DNA of 63,324 nucleotides from contig DYHB01000004.1 in the NCBI GenBank assembly GCA_020724415.1, positions 1 through 63,324 on the forward strand, read 5' to 3'. The notes beneath the pieces were generated by a model. It had not been told where the DNA came from, ran no database searches, and worked only from the letters and a program-made list of their open reading frames with translations. Position 1 is the stretch's first letter, and every line of letters starts with the position of its first letter. A program made the position numbers and the translations under genes. Of this stretch, positions 17,176 through 26,469 are shown one piece after another. The DNA is from Thiobacillus sp. (GTDB taxonomy: Bacteria; Pseudomonadota; Gammaproteobacteria; Burkholderiales; Thiobacillaceae).

Positions 17176-18549
17176 TCAGGCCGGGTCGGCCACCTTGGGC
17201 AGGCGTTCCAGGGCCGCCTGGATCTCGTGCTCGGGATAGTCGAAGTCGGTCAACTCGCCGGCGAAGTACTTGTCGTAACTCGCCATGTCGAAATGGCCGT
17301 GGCCGGACAGGTTGATCAAGAGGGTCTTCGGTTCACCACTCTGCTTGCAGCGCAGGGCCTCGTCGATGGCCGCACGGATGGCGTGGCAGGACTCGGGCGC
17401 GGGGATGATGCCTTCGGCCCGGGCGAACTGCACCCCGGCCTCGAAGGTGGCCACCTGGGGCACGGCCACGGCCTCGATCAGCTTTTCGTGGTAGAGCTGG
17501 GAGATCAGGGGCGAATCGCCGTGGTAGCGCAGGCCGCCGGCGTGGATGCCCGGCGGCATGAAATCGTGGCCCAGGGTGTACATCTTCATGAGCGGGGTAT
17601 AGCCGGACGAATCGCCGAAGTCATAGGCATAGACCCCCTTGGTCAGGGTGGGGCAGGAGGTGGGTTCCACGGCGACGAAGCGCAGGTTCTGGGCCCGCTT
17701 GTCCCCAGCGGCCTTGTCGGCGAAGAAGGGGAAGCTGACCCCGGCGAAATTGCAGCCGCCGCCACAGGGGGCAAAGATCATGTCCGGGTAATCCCCCGCT
17801 TTCTCGAACTGCTTCTTGGCCTCCTGGCCGATGATGGTCTGGTGCAGCAGAACGTGGTTTAGCACCGAACCCAGGGCATAGTTGGTATCGGCCCGGGAGG
17901 CGGCCTCTTCCACCGCTTCCGAGATGGCGATGCCCAGACTGCCCTGGTTGTCCGGATCGATAGCCAGGATGCCGCGCCCGGCCTCGGTCATGTTGGTGGG
18001 GCTGGCGAACACCTCGGCGCCCCAGGTCTGCATCATGGAGCGACGGAAGGGCTTCTGCTGGTAGCTCACCTTGACCATGTAGACCCGGATTTCCATGCCG
18101 AACATCTGGCCGGCCAGGGACAGGCTGCAGCCCCACTGGCCGGCACCGGTCTCGGTGGTCAGGCGGTTGATGCCGGCCACCTTGTTGAAATAGGCCTGGG
18201 GAATGGCGGAATTGGGCTTGTGGGAACCGGCCGGGGAGACCCCTTCGTACTTGTAGTAAATCTTGGCCGGAGTACCCAGGATCTGCTCCAGGCGGTGGGC
18301 CCGGAACAAGGGGGACGGGCGCCACAAGCGGTAGATTTCCCGCACCGGCTCGGGGATGGCGATCCAGCGTTCGGCCGACATTTCCTGTTCCAGGATGTTC
18401 ATGGGGAAGATGGCGGCCATCTTGTCCGGCCCGATGGGATTGCCGTCCGGCCCCAGGGGCGGCAGGGGCTTGTTGGGCATGTCGGCCACCACGTTGTACC
18501 AATGGGTGGGGATCTCGTTCTCGTCGAGCAGGAATTTGGTTTGGGGCAT
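17176..18549 (-). CDS. TrpB2-type tryptophan synthase beta-like PLP enzyme, stand-alone
   Basis: 457 residues, longer than TrpB1 and typical of the TrpB2 class (TIGR01415). The PLP lysine lies in [11 protein letters not shown], the phosphate loop is CGGGCNFAG, and [12 protein letters not shown] contains the catalytic Glu region. TrpB2 joins indole (or a related nucleophile) with serine and normally does not pair with TrpA. No trpA, trpB1 or trpF lies nearby. It diverges from the NUDIX gene over about 155 bp. The call as TrpB2 is firm; whether it makes tryptophan here is not known. Confidence 0.93.
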   Translation of the reverse strand: MPQTKFLLDENEIPTHWYNVVADMPNKPLPPLGPDGNPIGPDKMAAIFPMNILEQEMSAERWIAIPEPVREIYRLWRPSPLFRAHRLEQILGTPAKIYYKYEGVSPAGSHKPNSAIPQAYFNKVAGINRLTTETGAGQWGCSLSLAGQMFGMEIRVYMVKVSYQQKPFRRSMMQTWGAEVFASPTNMTEAGRGILAIDPDNQGSLGIAISEAVEEAASRADTNYALGSVLNHVLLHQTIIGQEAKKQFEKAGDYPDMIFAPCGGGCNFAGVSFPFFADKAAGDKRAQNLRFVAVEPTSCPTLTKGVYAYDFGDSSGYTPLMKMYTLGHDFMPPGIHAGGLRYHGDSPLISQLYHEKLIEAVAVPQVATFEAGVQFARAEGIIPAPESCHAIRAAIDEALRCKQSGEPKTLLINLSGHGHFDMASYDKYFAGELTDFDYPEHEIQAALERLPKVADPA

Positions 18550-18705
18550 GACAGTCTCCGGTATCTAGAATTGTGAAGCTACAGCACACAGGCGGGCCGC
18601 CTCCCCCGAGCCCGGCACCGCCAGGAAGCCAATGCTAAACCCATATCAGGGCAAGTGTCAGGTGGATTCCCTGGCTATACTTCAATTTTGCTTCCGGCCC
18701 GAACC

Positions 18706-19254
18706 GTGTCCCAAGACGACCTGACCGAACATACCCTGTCCTCCGAAACCGTATACCGGGGCCGCCTGCTCCACGCCAAGCTGGACCGGGTGCGCCTGCC
18801 CAATGGCGGGGAGTCCACCCGTGAATACCTGATCCATCCCGGGGCCACGGTGATCCTGCCCCTGTTCGAAAACGGCGACATCCTTCTGGAGCGTCAGCAC
18901 CGCTACCCCCTGCGCCGGGATTTCATCGAACTGCCGGCGGGCAAGATCGACCCGGATGAGGACGATCTGGTCTGTGCCCAACGGGAACTCCTGGAGGAAA
19001 CCGGCCACGTGGCCGAGCAATGGACCTACCTGATGACCCAGTACCCCTGCATCGGCTACTCGGACGAGCGGCTGGTGTATTTCCTGGCCCAGGGCCTCAC
19101 CCATGTGGGCGACGCCCCGGACCACGACGAATTCCTGGAGGTCCTCAGGGTCCCCATGACCGAGGCCCTGGCCATGATCCGCGATGGACGCATCTGCGAG
19201 GCCAAGACTGTCATGGGCTTGCTCTGGCTGGATCGATACCGGACTCAACCTTGA
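18706..19254 (+). CDS. NUDIX hydrolase (ADP-ribose pyrophosphatase type)
   Basis: 182 residues from GTG 18706 (MSQDDLTEHTLSSETVY). An upstream in-frame GTG at 18655 is less likely because a TATACT -10-like hexamer (18676-18681) lies between the two. The complete NUDIX box G-x5-E-x7-REUxEExGU is present as GKIDPDE followed by DDLVCAQRELLEETGH. The preceding beta-strands ILLERQHRYPLRRDFIELPAG are typical of ADP-ribose/nucleoside-diphosphate-sugar hydrolases. It opens a same-strand series with ppdK, pap and a V-ATPase subunit; only 13 bp separate it from ppdK. Confidence 0.88.
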   Translation: MSQDDLTEHTLSSETVYRGRLLHAKLDRVRLPNGGESTREYLIHPGATVILPLFENGDILLERQHRYPLRRDFIELPAGKIDPDEDDLVCAQRELLEETGHVAEQWTYLMTQYPCIGYSDERLVYFLAQGLTHVGDAPDHDEFLEVLRVPMTEALAMIRDGRICEAKTVMGLLWLDRYRTQP

Positions 19255-19267
19255 AGTGGAGAATGAC

Positions 19268-22063
19268 ATGAGCGACATGCGCGTGAAATACGTGTACGCC
19301 TTTCACGAAGGCGACGGCAAGAACAAGAAGCTGCTGGGCGGCAAGGGCGCCAACCTGTGCGAAATGACCCAGATCGGCCTGCGCGTACCGCCCGGCTTCG
19401 TGATCACCACGGAAGCCTGCCTGGCCTATCTGGAGCACCCTGACCGACGCCTTCCCGAGGGCGTCATGGAACAGGCCCGGGCCCACATGGCCGACGTGGA
19501 ACGCACCTCGGGCAAGGTCTTCGGCGGCCGGGACAACCCCTTGCTGGTCTCGGTGCGCTCCGGCTCGGCCCTGTCCATGCCGGGCATGATGGACACCATC
19601 CTCAACCTGGGTCTCAACGCCGAGACCCTGCACGGCCTGATCGCCCTCACCGGCAACGAGCGCTTTGGCTATGACGCCTACCGGCGCTTCATCCAGCTGT
19701 TCGGCAAGGTGGCCCTGGGCGTGCCCGAGGAGGACTTCGACCGTGAATTCAACGCGGTCAAGTCCGAGGCCGGGGTGAAGCATGACGTGGGCCTGTCTGC
19801 AGCCCACCTGGCCGACATCGCGGAACGATTCCTCGGCGTCATCGAGCGGGTCACCGGCCAGCCCTTCCCCACCGATCCCTATGAGCAACTGGAAATCGCT
19901 ATCAAGGCGGTATTCAACTCCTGGTCCGGCAAGCGTGCCGTGGACTACCGGCGGGAGTTCAAGATCACCCCTGACATGGCCAACGGCACGGCGGTCAATG
20001 TCGTCGCCATGGTGTTCGGTAACATGGGCGATGAAGGCGAGGACTACTGCGCCACGGGTGTAGGTTTCACCCGGGACCCGGGCACCGGCGAAAACGTGAT
20101 GTTCGGGGAGTTCCTGACCAACGCCCAAGGCGAGGACGTGGTGGCCGGCATCCGCACCCCCAAGCCGGTGGCGGAACTGGCCAAGGAGCGGCCCGATCTG
20201 TATCGGCAACTGGTGGAACTGCGCGACCGCCTGGAAGGCCATTACAAGGAGGTTCAGGACTACGAGTACACCATCGAGAAGGGCACCCTGTACTGCCTGC
20301 AAACCCGCAACGGCAAGATGAATGCCGCCGCCTTGGTCCGCACCTCCGTGGAGATGGTGCAGGAAGGCTTGATCGACAAAAGCCAGGCGCTGCTGCGCAT
20401 CCAGCCCGAAATGCTGGAACAGCTCTTGTTCCCGCGCCTGGACCCCAAGGCCCAGGCGCGACCCGTGGCCCGGGGCTTGCCCGCCTCGCCCGGGGCAGCC
20501 TCGGGCATCGCGGTGTTCGATGCCGACCGGGCCGAACAACTGGGTCGGGCGGGTGAAAAGGTCATCCTGGTGCGGGAAGAGACCAAACCGGAAGACATCC
20601 ACGGTTTCTTTGCCTCCCAGGGCATTCTCACCAGTCGGGGCGGCAAGACCAGCCACGCGGCGGTAGTGGCCCGGGGCATGGGCAAGCCCTGCGTGGCCGG
20701 GGCCGAGGGCATCCACGTGGATGTGCGCCTGCGCCAGGCCATCGTGGGCGACCAGACCTTCGGCGAGGGCTCGGTCATCACCATCGACGGCACCACCGGA
20801 AACGTATACGTGGGCGAGGTGGCCATGATCGAGGCCGAGTTCTCCCAGGAACTGGCCACCCTGCTGGGCTGGGCCGACGAGGCCGCCCGGCTCAAGGTCA
20901 TGGCCAATGCCGACACGCCCCAGGATGCCGACCGGGCACTGAAATTCGGCGCCATGGGCATCGGCCTGTGCCGCACCGAGCGCATGTTCAACGCCGTGGA
21001 ACGCCTGCCCATCGTGGTGGAAATGATCGTCGCGGAGACCCCGACCGACCGCCAGGCCGCCCTGAACAAGCTGCTGCCCATCCAGCGCGACGATTTCGCC
21101 GGCATCTTCAAGGTGATGGCGCCGCGCCCGGTCACCATCCGTCTGCTCGATCCCCCCATCCATGAATTCCTGCCCACCGCCGACCAATTGGTGGAGGAAC
21201 TTGACCAGTTGCGCCACCTGCGCGACACCCTGCGCGGCATGCAGGTCCTGTCCGATGCCGTGGATTTCATGTATCGCACCCGGGACACCCATCCCCAGGT
21301 GCAGCGTCCCGCCGACCCGGCCCTGGTGGAAGAAGCGATACAGAAGAAGGAGGCCATGCTCAAGAAGGTGCGCGCCCTGTTCGAGGTCAACCCCATGCTG
21401 GGTCACCGGGGCGTCCGACTGGGTCTGACCCATCCGGAGATCTACACCATGCAGATCCGGGCCATCCTGGAGGCCGCCGCCCAGTGCCAGAAGGCCGGCA
21501 TCGAGGTGCACCCCGAGATCATGGTGCCCCAAGTCTGCACCGCGGAAGAACTCAAAATGGTGAAATCCTGGGTGGACGAGATCCGGGCCGACGTGGAAGC
21601 CAGCCATGGGGTCTCGCTGGACTTCAAGTTCGGCTCCATGCTGGAGGTGGTACGGGCCTGCATGCGGGCCGAGCACTTGGCAGAACAGGCCGAATTCTTC
21701 TCCTTCGGCACCAATGACCTGACCCAGGCCACCTTTTCCTTCTCCCGGGAGGATGCCGAGAACAAGTTCCTGCCGATGTACAACCAGAGCCGCATCCTCC
21801 AGGACAACCCCTTCGAGGTGCTCGACCAGAAGGGCGTGGGCAAGCTCATGCAGCTGGCCATCGCCTGGGGCCGCACCACCCGCCCGGACATGAAGGTGGG
21901 CATCTGCGGCGAACACGGCGGCCACCCGGCCTCCATCGCCTTCTGCCATGGCATCGGCCTCACCTACGTCTCCTGTTCGGGCCCGCGCGTGCCCATCGCC
22001 CGCCTGGCAGCCGCCCATGCGGCCTTGCAGGACACCGGCCTGGCCGGCACCCAATCCCTCTGA
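19268..22063 (+). CDS. ppdK: Pyruvate, phosphate dikinase
   Basis: 931 residues. PPDK interconverts pyruvate, ATP and phosphate with phosphoenolpyruvate, AMP and PPi. The N-terminal ATP-grasp domain starts VYAFHEGDGKNKKLLGGKGANLCEM and includes SVRSGSALSMPGMMDTILNLG. The swivelling phosphohistidine domain has LTSRGGKTSHAAVVARGMGK with catalytic His463. The C-terminal PEP-binding TIM barrel includes GIGLCRTERMF, the FGTNDLTQATF loop and GICGEHGGHPASI with the catalytic Cys. The ATG at 19268 has GGAG upstream. Its position between a NUDIX hydrolase and a polyphosphate kinase places it in a PPi/AMP-linked energy cluster. Confidence 0.97.
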   Translation: MSDMRVKYVYAFHEGDGKNKKLLGGKGANLCEMTQIGLRVPPGFVITTEACLAYLEHPDRRLPEGVMEQARAHMADVERTSGKVFGGRDNPLLVSVRSGSALSMPGMMDTILNLGLNAETLHGLIALTGNERFGYDAYRRFIQLFGKVALGVPEEDFDREFNAVKSEAGVKHDVGLSAAHLADIAERFLGVIERVTGQPFPTDPYEQLEIAIKAVFNSWSGKRAVDYRREFKITPDMANGTAVNVVAMVFGNMGDEGEDYCATGVGFTRDPGTGENVMFGEFLTNAQGEDVVAGIRTPKPVAELAKERPDLYRQLVELRDRLEGHYKEVQDYEYTIEKGTLYCLQTRNGKMNAAALVRTSVEMVQEGLIDKSQALLRIQPEMLEQLLFPRLDPKAQARPVARGLPASPGAASGIAVFDADRAEQLGRAGEKVILVREETKPEDIHGFFASQGILTSRGGKTSHAAVVARGMGKPCVAGAEGIHVDVRLRQAIVGDQTFGEGSVITIDGTTGNVYVGEVAMIEAEFSQELATLLGWADEAARLKVMANADTPQDADRALKFGAMGIGLCRTERMFNAVERLPIVVEMIVAETPTDRQAALNKLLPIQRDDFAGIFKVMAPRPVTIRLLDPPIHEFLPTADQLVEELDQLRHLRDTLRGMQVLSDAVDFMYRTRDTHPQVQRPADPALVEEAIQKKEAMLKKVRALFEVNPMLGHRGVRLGLTHPEIYTMQIRAILEAAAQCQKAGIEVHPEIMVPQVCTAEELKMVKSWVDEIRADVEASHGVSLDFKFGSMLEVVRACMRAEHLAEQAEFFSFGTNDLTQATFSFSREDAENKFLPMYNQSRILQDNPFEVLDQKGVGKLMQLAIAWGRTTRPDMKVGICGEHGGHPASIAFCHGIGLTYVSCSGPRVPIARLAAAHAALQDTGLAGTQSL

Positions 22064-22078
22064 TACAGGAGCCCCCGC

Positions 22079-23614
22079 ATGTTTGAATCTGCCGAACTGG
22101 GCCACAAGCTGGACAAGTCCACCTACGATGAAGAGCTCCCCCGCCTGCGGGAACAATTGCTGCAAGCCCAGTACGAGCTGGTCAGCCAGAAAGGCTTCCA
22201 AGTCATCCTGATCGTGAGTGGCGTGGATGGCGGGGGGCGGCGGGAATCGGTTCGGTCCCTGAATGAATGGCTGGACCCGCGCCACGTGGAGACCCATGGC
22301 ATGGGCGAACCTTCCGACGAGGAGCGGGATCGCCCCGACATGTGGCGGTTCTGGCGCGCCCTGCCGCCCAAGGGCAAGATCGGTGTCTTCCAGGGCTCCT
22401 GGTACAGCATGCCTATCCTGGAGCGCGTCTATGGCAAGACCAAGCTGGCCGACCTGGATGATGCCCTGGACCGGAATGTCCACTTTGAAAAAATGCTGGC
22501 CGACGAAGGGGCGCTGATCCTGAAGTTCTGGTTCCATCTCTCCAAGAAGAACCAGGAAGACCGGCTCAAGTCCCTGCAGAAAGACCCCCTGACCCGCTGG
22601 CGGGTGACGGAACGTGACTGGCACCATTTCCAGCTCTACGACAAGTTCAAGAAAACCACGGCCCATGCCCTGCGTCTCACCAGCACGGCCCAGGCCCCCT
22701 GGTACATCATCGAGGGTACCGACGAACGCTACCGCAACGTGATGCTGGGCAAACTGCTCCTGGAGTCCATCCGCAAGCGCCTGGATGCCGGCCACGCACC
22801 GCCCCATTCCATCGGCAACCTGCCCAGCCTGCCCCGGGTGGACGAGCACCACCTGTTGCGCAGCCTGGACATGACCCAAATGGTTGCCAAGAAGGAATAC
22901 GAGACCCGGCTTGAATCCCTGCAGGGACGCCTGGCCCTGCTGACCCGGGACCCGGCCTTCCAGAAGATCTCGGTGGTGGCGGTGTTCGAAGGCAACGATG
23001 CCGCCGGCAAGGGAGGCGCCATTCGCCGGGTCACCGGAGCCCTGGATGCCCGCATGTTCCAGGTCATCCCCATTGCAGCCCCCACCGAGGAGGAGCGAGC
23101 CCAGCCCTACTTGTGGCGGTTCTGGCGTCACTTGCCCAGACGCGGACGCCTGGCCATTTTCGACCGCTCCTGGTACGGCCGGGTCCTGGTGGAACGGGTG
23201 GAGGGCTATTGCTCTGAATATGACTGGGCCCGGGCCTACAACGAAATCAATGAATTCGAGGCCCAGCTGGTGGACCATGAGGTGGTGGTGGTGAAATTCT
23301 GGCTATCCATCACCAATGAAGAGCAGTTGGCCCGGTTCAAGGCCCGGGAAATCACCCCCTTCAAACAGTTCAAGATCACGGAGGAGGATTGGCGCAACCG
23401 GGAAAAATGGGAAGCCTACGAGCAAGCGGTCGTCGACATGGTGGACCGCACCAGCACCGAGATCGCGCCCTGGACTCTGGTGGAAGCCAATGACAAGCGC
23501 TTCGCCCGCATCAAGGTGCTCCAGGTATTGTGCGACAGCCTGGACAAGGCCCTGAAGCGGCATCGGGACAAGTCATCGAAAAAATCCAGACAGGGCATTC
23601 CCCGCAACGGTTGA
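22079..23614 (+). CDS. pap: Polyphosphate:AMP phosphotransferase (two-domain PPK2)
   Basis: 511 residues made of two tandem PPK2 domains (about 1-240 and 260-500), the architecture of class II PPK2/Pap enzymes that phosphorylate AMP to ADP with polyphosphate. The C-terminal domain is catalytic, with Walker A EGNDAAGKGG (about 303-312), the FDRSWYGRVLVERVEG lid and the PFKQFKITEEDW segment. In the N-terminal copy the corresponding loop is SGVDGGGRRES, lacking the GK, so it is probably structural. It follows ppdK by 15 bp. PPDK makes AMP when forming PEP, so recycling AMP here is logical. A small CCGGC/GCCGG hairpin with TTT follows the stop (23616-23632). Confidence 0.94.
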   Translation: MFESAELGHKLDKSTYDEELPRLREQLLQAQYELVSQKGFQVILIVSGVDGGGRRESVRSLNEWLDPRHVETHGMGEPSDEERDRPDMWRFWRALPPKGKIGVFQGSWYSMPILERVYGKTKLADLDDALDRNVHFEKMLADEGALILKFWFHLSKKNQEDRLKSLQKDPLTRWRVTERDWHHFQLYDKFKKTTAHALRLTSTAQAPWYIIEGTDERYRNVMLGKLLLESIRKRLDAGHAPPHSIGNLPSLPRVDEHHLLRSLDMTQMVAKKEYETRLESLQGRLALLTRDPAFQKISVVAVFEGNDAAGKGGAIRRVTGALDARMFQVIPIAAPTEEERAQPYLWRFWRHLPRRGRLAIFDRSWYGRVLVERVEGYCSEYDWARAYNEINEFEAQLVDHEVVVVKFWLSITNEEQLARFKAREITPFKQFKITEEDWRNREKWEAYEQAVVDMVDRTSTEIAPWTLVEANDKRFARIKVLQVLCDSLDKALKRHRDKSSKKSRQGIPRNG

Positions 23615-23677
23615 GCCGGCAGGTGCCGGTTTCCCTGCATAGAATGAAACCAGGCAGCGGGGAACAAGGGATTTTTC

Positions 23678-25489
23678 ATGCACATCCGGCCCACAGAGGC
23701 GCGTTGGTTCGAAGCATTTACCCCCCGGGACGACACGGTCCGGGCGATTGAGCTGCTGGCCCGGACCGGCGGGGTTCAGCTGGAGGTGGACCCGCGCTTC
23801 GTGGAAAGTGCCGACACCGAAAAACTACGGCATTTTGTCCAGCGCTTCCAAACCTTGGCCGCCCCCTACGCCAGCAGGCTGCCTGGAACCGGGCAACGAG
23901 CGGGCACCTTGGTGGGGGACCCGGTCCATCTGGCCAATCTGGCCGTGCACCGACTGCGGGTCTGGCAAGCCCGGCACGATTACCTGAGCGAGCGGCTGGA
24001 GCAGGTCCGGGCCGAACTGGATGAACTGGACCTGCTGGCCGAATGCGTCGCGGGCATGGCGGTGGCGGGCCTGGACTTCGAGGGCATCTTCCGACGGACC
24101 CCCTTGCTCTGCAAATGCCTGTTCGCATGCCCCCGGGACAGTCTTCCCGAGGGAGGATTCCCAGGGGCGGTGGAGACCTTGGTCCAGGGCGCCAGGCACC
24201 GGTTCCTGTATGTGGCCGCCACGCCAGACCAGAAAGAGATCATCCAGGCCATGGTCGTTGGGCATGGCTGTCTTCCGTTTGGCCTGCCCCAGTGGTTGAG
24301 CTCCGACCAAGGGTTACAGCAATCCCGCATCCGGGAGCGCCGGCAACAGGCCCGCGCCGACGCTGCGTCACTCGAAACCCAGCTGCACCAGTTGGAAAGT
24401 GATGTCGAGATGGGTCAGGCCCACGCCAACATCCAGACCCTGGCCTGGTTCCTGGAACACGCTCCCGGGCTCCTGGCGGGGCATGCCCTATGCCACATCA
24501 CCGGCTGGTGTACCGGCCCGGACCCGGCCCAATTGGAACAACGACTGTCCGACGCAGGCATCCGGGCCACCGTCCGCTTCCCGTTGCCACCTGTGGAGGC
24601 ACGCCCGCCGGTGGACCTGTTGAGCCGCTGGTGGACCCTTCCCTTTCGCCCGTTCCTTCAGCTCTGGGGCGTCCCCGGGCGGGCCGAGGTTGATCCCAGC
24701 GGCCTGCTTCCCCTGCTGATTCCACTGTTGTTTGGCTATATGTTCCCCGATGTAGGACATGGCCTGGTGATCGCCCTGATCGGTCTTGCGCTGCACAAGC
24801 GGGCGCCTCAACTGAGATTCCTGCTCCCATGCGGCGTGTCCGCCATGGCCTTTGGCCTGGTTTTCGGCGAGGTGTTCGGATTCAGCCATCTGGTAGCGCC
24901 CCTCTGGCTGCACCCATTGCAGCACCCTCTGCCGGTCATCCTGGTCCCCATGGCCCTGGGGGTGCTGCTCATTCTCCTGGGCATGCTGTTTGCCGGCATC
25001 GAAGCCCATTGGCGCGGCGAGTTGAAGACCTGGTTGCAGGTGGATGCTGCCGTACTCCTGCTCTATCTTTCCCTGTTGGGCGCATGGTTCTCACCCCTGG
25101 CCCTGGTATTGAGCGGCCTGGCCCTGATCCACTACTTTGCGGGCAATCTGGTCCAGTCGAGGCCCATGGCGGAAGCGAGCGGGCAATTGCTGCTCAGCGT
25201 GTTCGAACTGGCCATGAACACCCTGTCCTTTGTCCGGGTTGGCGCTTTCGCCCTGGCCCACGCTGCCCTCTCCCAAGCCATCATGACCCTGGCAGAGGGT
25301 GCCCCATGGGTCTGGCTGTGGGTATTGGTGATCGTGCTGGGTAGCCTCTTCAGCATCGTGCTGGAAGGGTTGCTGGTCTATGTGCAAACCACCCGGCTGG
25401 TCTTGTTCGAGTTTTTCACCCGTTTCCTCCATGCGGAAGGACGTTTGTTCAACTCCACACGACCACCTTCGGGGCCAAACCAGGCCTGA
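23678..25489 (+). CDS. V-type ATPase subunit I (a-subunit homolog), without other V-ATPase genes
   Basis: 603 residues. The N-terminal half (about 1-330) is soluble with coiled-coil segments (residues 105-125 and 215-245). The C-terminal half has seven to eight membrane segments. Family marks are FGYMFPDVGHGLVIALIG, the IHYFAGNLV region and the essential-Arg helix LSFVRVGAFALAHAALS (Arg near 519), the residue that drives proton translocation against the c-ring. The gene is the last of the NUDIX-ppdK-pap series and is closed by a convergent gene 3 bp downstream, so no K, E, C, F, A, B or D subunit is adjacent. Confidence 0.9.
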   Translation: MHIRPTEARWFEAFTPRDDTVRAIELLARTGGVQLEVDPRFVESADTEKLRHFVQRFQTLAAPYASRLPGTGQRAGTLVGDPVHLANLAVHRLRVWQARHDYLSERLEQVRAELDELDLLAECVAGMAVAGLDFEGIFRRTPLLCKCLFACPRDSLPEGGFPGAVETLVQGARHRFLYVAATPDQKEIIQAMVVGHGCLPFGLPQWLSSDQGLQQSRIRERRQQARADAASLETQLHQLESDVEMGQAHANIQTLAWFLEHAPGLLAGHALCHITGWCTGPDPAQLEQRLSDAGIRATVRFPLPPVEARPPVDLLSRWWTLPFRPFLQLWGVPGRAEVDPSGLLPLLIPLLFGYMFPDVGHGLVIALIGLALHKRAPQLRFLLPCGVSAMAFGLVFGEVFGFSHLVAPLWLHPLQHPLPVILVPMALGVLLILLGMLFAGIEAHWRGELKTWLQVDAAVLLLYLSLLGAWFSPLALVLSGLALIHYFAGNLVQSRPMAEASGQLLLSVFELAMNTLSFVRVGAFALAHAALSQAIMTLAEGAPWVWLWVLVIVLGSLFSIVLEGLLVYVQTTRLVLFEFFTRFLHAEGRLFNSTRPPSGPNQA

Positions 25490-25492
25490 TCC

Positions 25493-26119
25493 TCACCAAT
25501 AGGCATGGAGCATGCCGTCTTCCACCTTGGTATCGAAGCCCTTGAGGGGATGCTTGCCTTTCTCGATGCATTGACCGGTCGTGATGTCGAATTTCCAGAA
25601 ATGCTTGGGACAGGTCAGGGTCTTGCCTTCCAGGGCCAGGTGGGGGATGTTGGTCACTTGGTGGGGGCAATGGGAATCATAGACCTTGCAGCCTTCGCCC
25701 TCCCGATAGACGAATACGGTACGGGTTGAGGTATCCACCCGGCGGACCTCGCCGTCCGCGATATCCCCCAGAGCGATCACCTCACGCCATTGGGGCTGGG
25801 CATTGATCAACTCCGGCGAAAATTCCGGGATGCCCATGTCCAGGATAATCTCGGTGGCCCAGACGATCTTGGCCAAGCCCAGGGCGGGAAAGGCCATGAC
25901 CAGGGCATCGATCACTTCCATGGCCGTGCATCCCTCGCGCAAGGCCCGCATGAGGTATTGCCTGAGGCCGGCCTCGGTCTGGGAATGGACCTTGGTGATG
26001 ACTGAAATCAGGTTCCGGGTCTTGGGGTCCAGATGCTTGCCACTGTCCTTCAGGAACTTGAAATAGTGGCCCAGGGCATCACCCCGAACTTGTACAAGGT
26101 AATTCAGCGCATCACTCAT
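25493..26119 (-). CDS. Fusion of carboxymuconolactone decarboxylase-like and Rieske [2Fe-2S] domains
   Basis: 208 residues from ATG 26119, set by GGAGG 5 bp upstream. Residues about 15-100 have the helical CMD/AhpD-like fold (LDPKTRNLISVITKVHSQTE, then ALREGCTAMEVIDALVMAF); the CxxC pair of true AhpD is absent. Residues about 110-208 form a Rieske ferredoxin domain with both ligand pairs, CPH at 151-153 and CPKH at 170-173, spaced 16 residues. It therefore probably binds a [2Fe-2S] cluster. No oxygenase catalytic domain is attached. The redox partner and substrate are unknown. Confidence 0.88.
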   Translation of the reverse strand: MSDALNYLVQVRGDALGHYFKFLKDSGKHLDPKTRNLISVITKVHSQTEAGLRQYLMRALREGCTAMEVIDALVMAFPALGLAKIVWATEIILDMGIPEFSPELINAQPQWREVIALGDIADGEVRRVDTSTRTVFVYREGEGCKVYDSHCPHQVTNIPHLALEGKTLTCPKHFWKFDITTGQCIEKGKHPLKGFDTKVEDGMLHAYW

Positions 26120-26214
26120 GGCAGCCTCCAATGGATATGGAGGTCCGATTTTAGCAGCATGAAACCCGGGCCGTGGGCGCGTCGATACTGGCCTGGTGAG
26201 AGAGAATGCCGGCG

Positions 26215-26469
26215 TCAGTCCAGCCAGCGCACGAGATAGTACAGCCGGAAACCTTCCGATGAGCGGGAAGGGCCGGAAGCTACCGCCGCATGATGTCCCG
26301 TCTCCGGGCTCGCGGCGCTGCGAGCGGCCTCTTCGTCATCATGGACGCTGACACAGTTTTCAGGGAAACGTTTCCTGTTCCGCCCGGACGGGCTGTAGAT
26401 CACCACGTACTTGGGCCTGACCAGCTGGGTTTCGGTATCGCTGATCAGGCTGGAGATAGCTTCGGCCAT
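26215..26469 (-). CDS. Small conserved-looking hypothetical protein (84 aa)
   Basis: 84 residues starting MAEAISSLISDTETQLVRPKYV. The ATG overlaps the stop of the upstream small gene by one base (TGATG), so the pair is coupled. The sequence is basic in the middle (SPSGRNRKRF) and ends with a hydrophobic-aromatic stretch RLYYLVRWLD. No signal peptide or membrane helix; no family recognised. Together with its partner it diverges from the CheY-TPR regulator, so it may belong to the same system, but that is only positional. Confidence 0.6.
   Translation of the reverse strand: MAEAISSLISDTETQLVRPKYVVIYSPSGRNRKRFPENCVSVHDDEEAARSAASPETGHHAAVASGPSRSSEGFRLYYLVRWLD

Noticed and set aside
19211-23278. 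A 1355-codon minus-strand open frame
   Set aside because: It is antisense to ppdK and pap, whose proteins match known families end to end. Long antisense frames are expected in GC-rich DNA; composition is His/Gly/Gln-rich and unlike a real protein.
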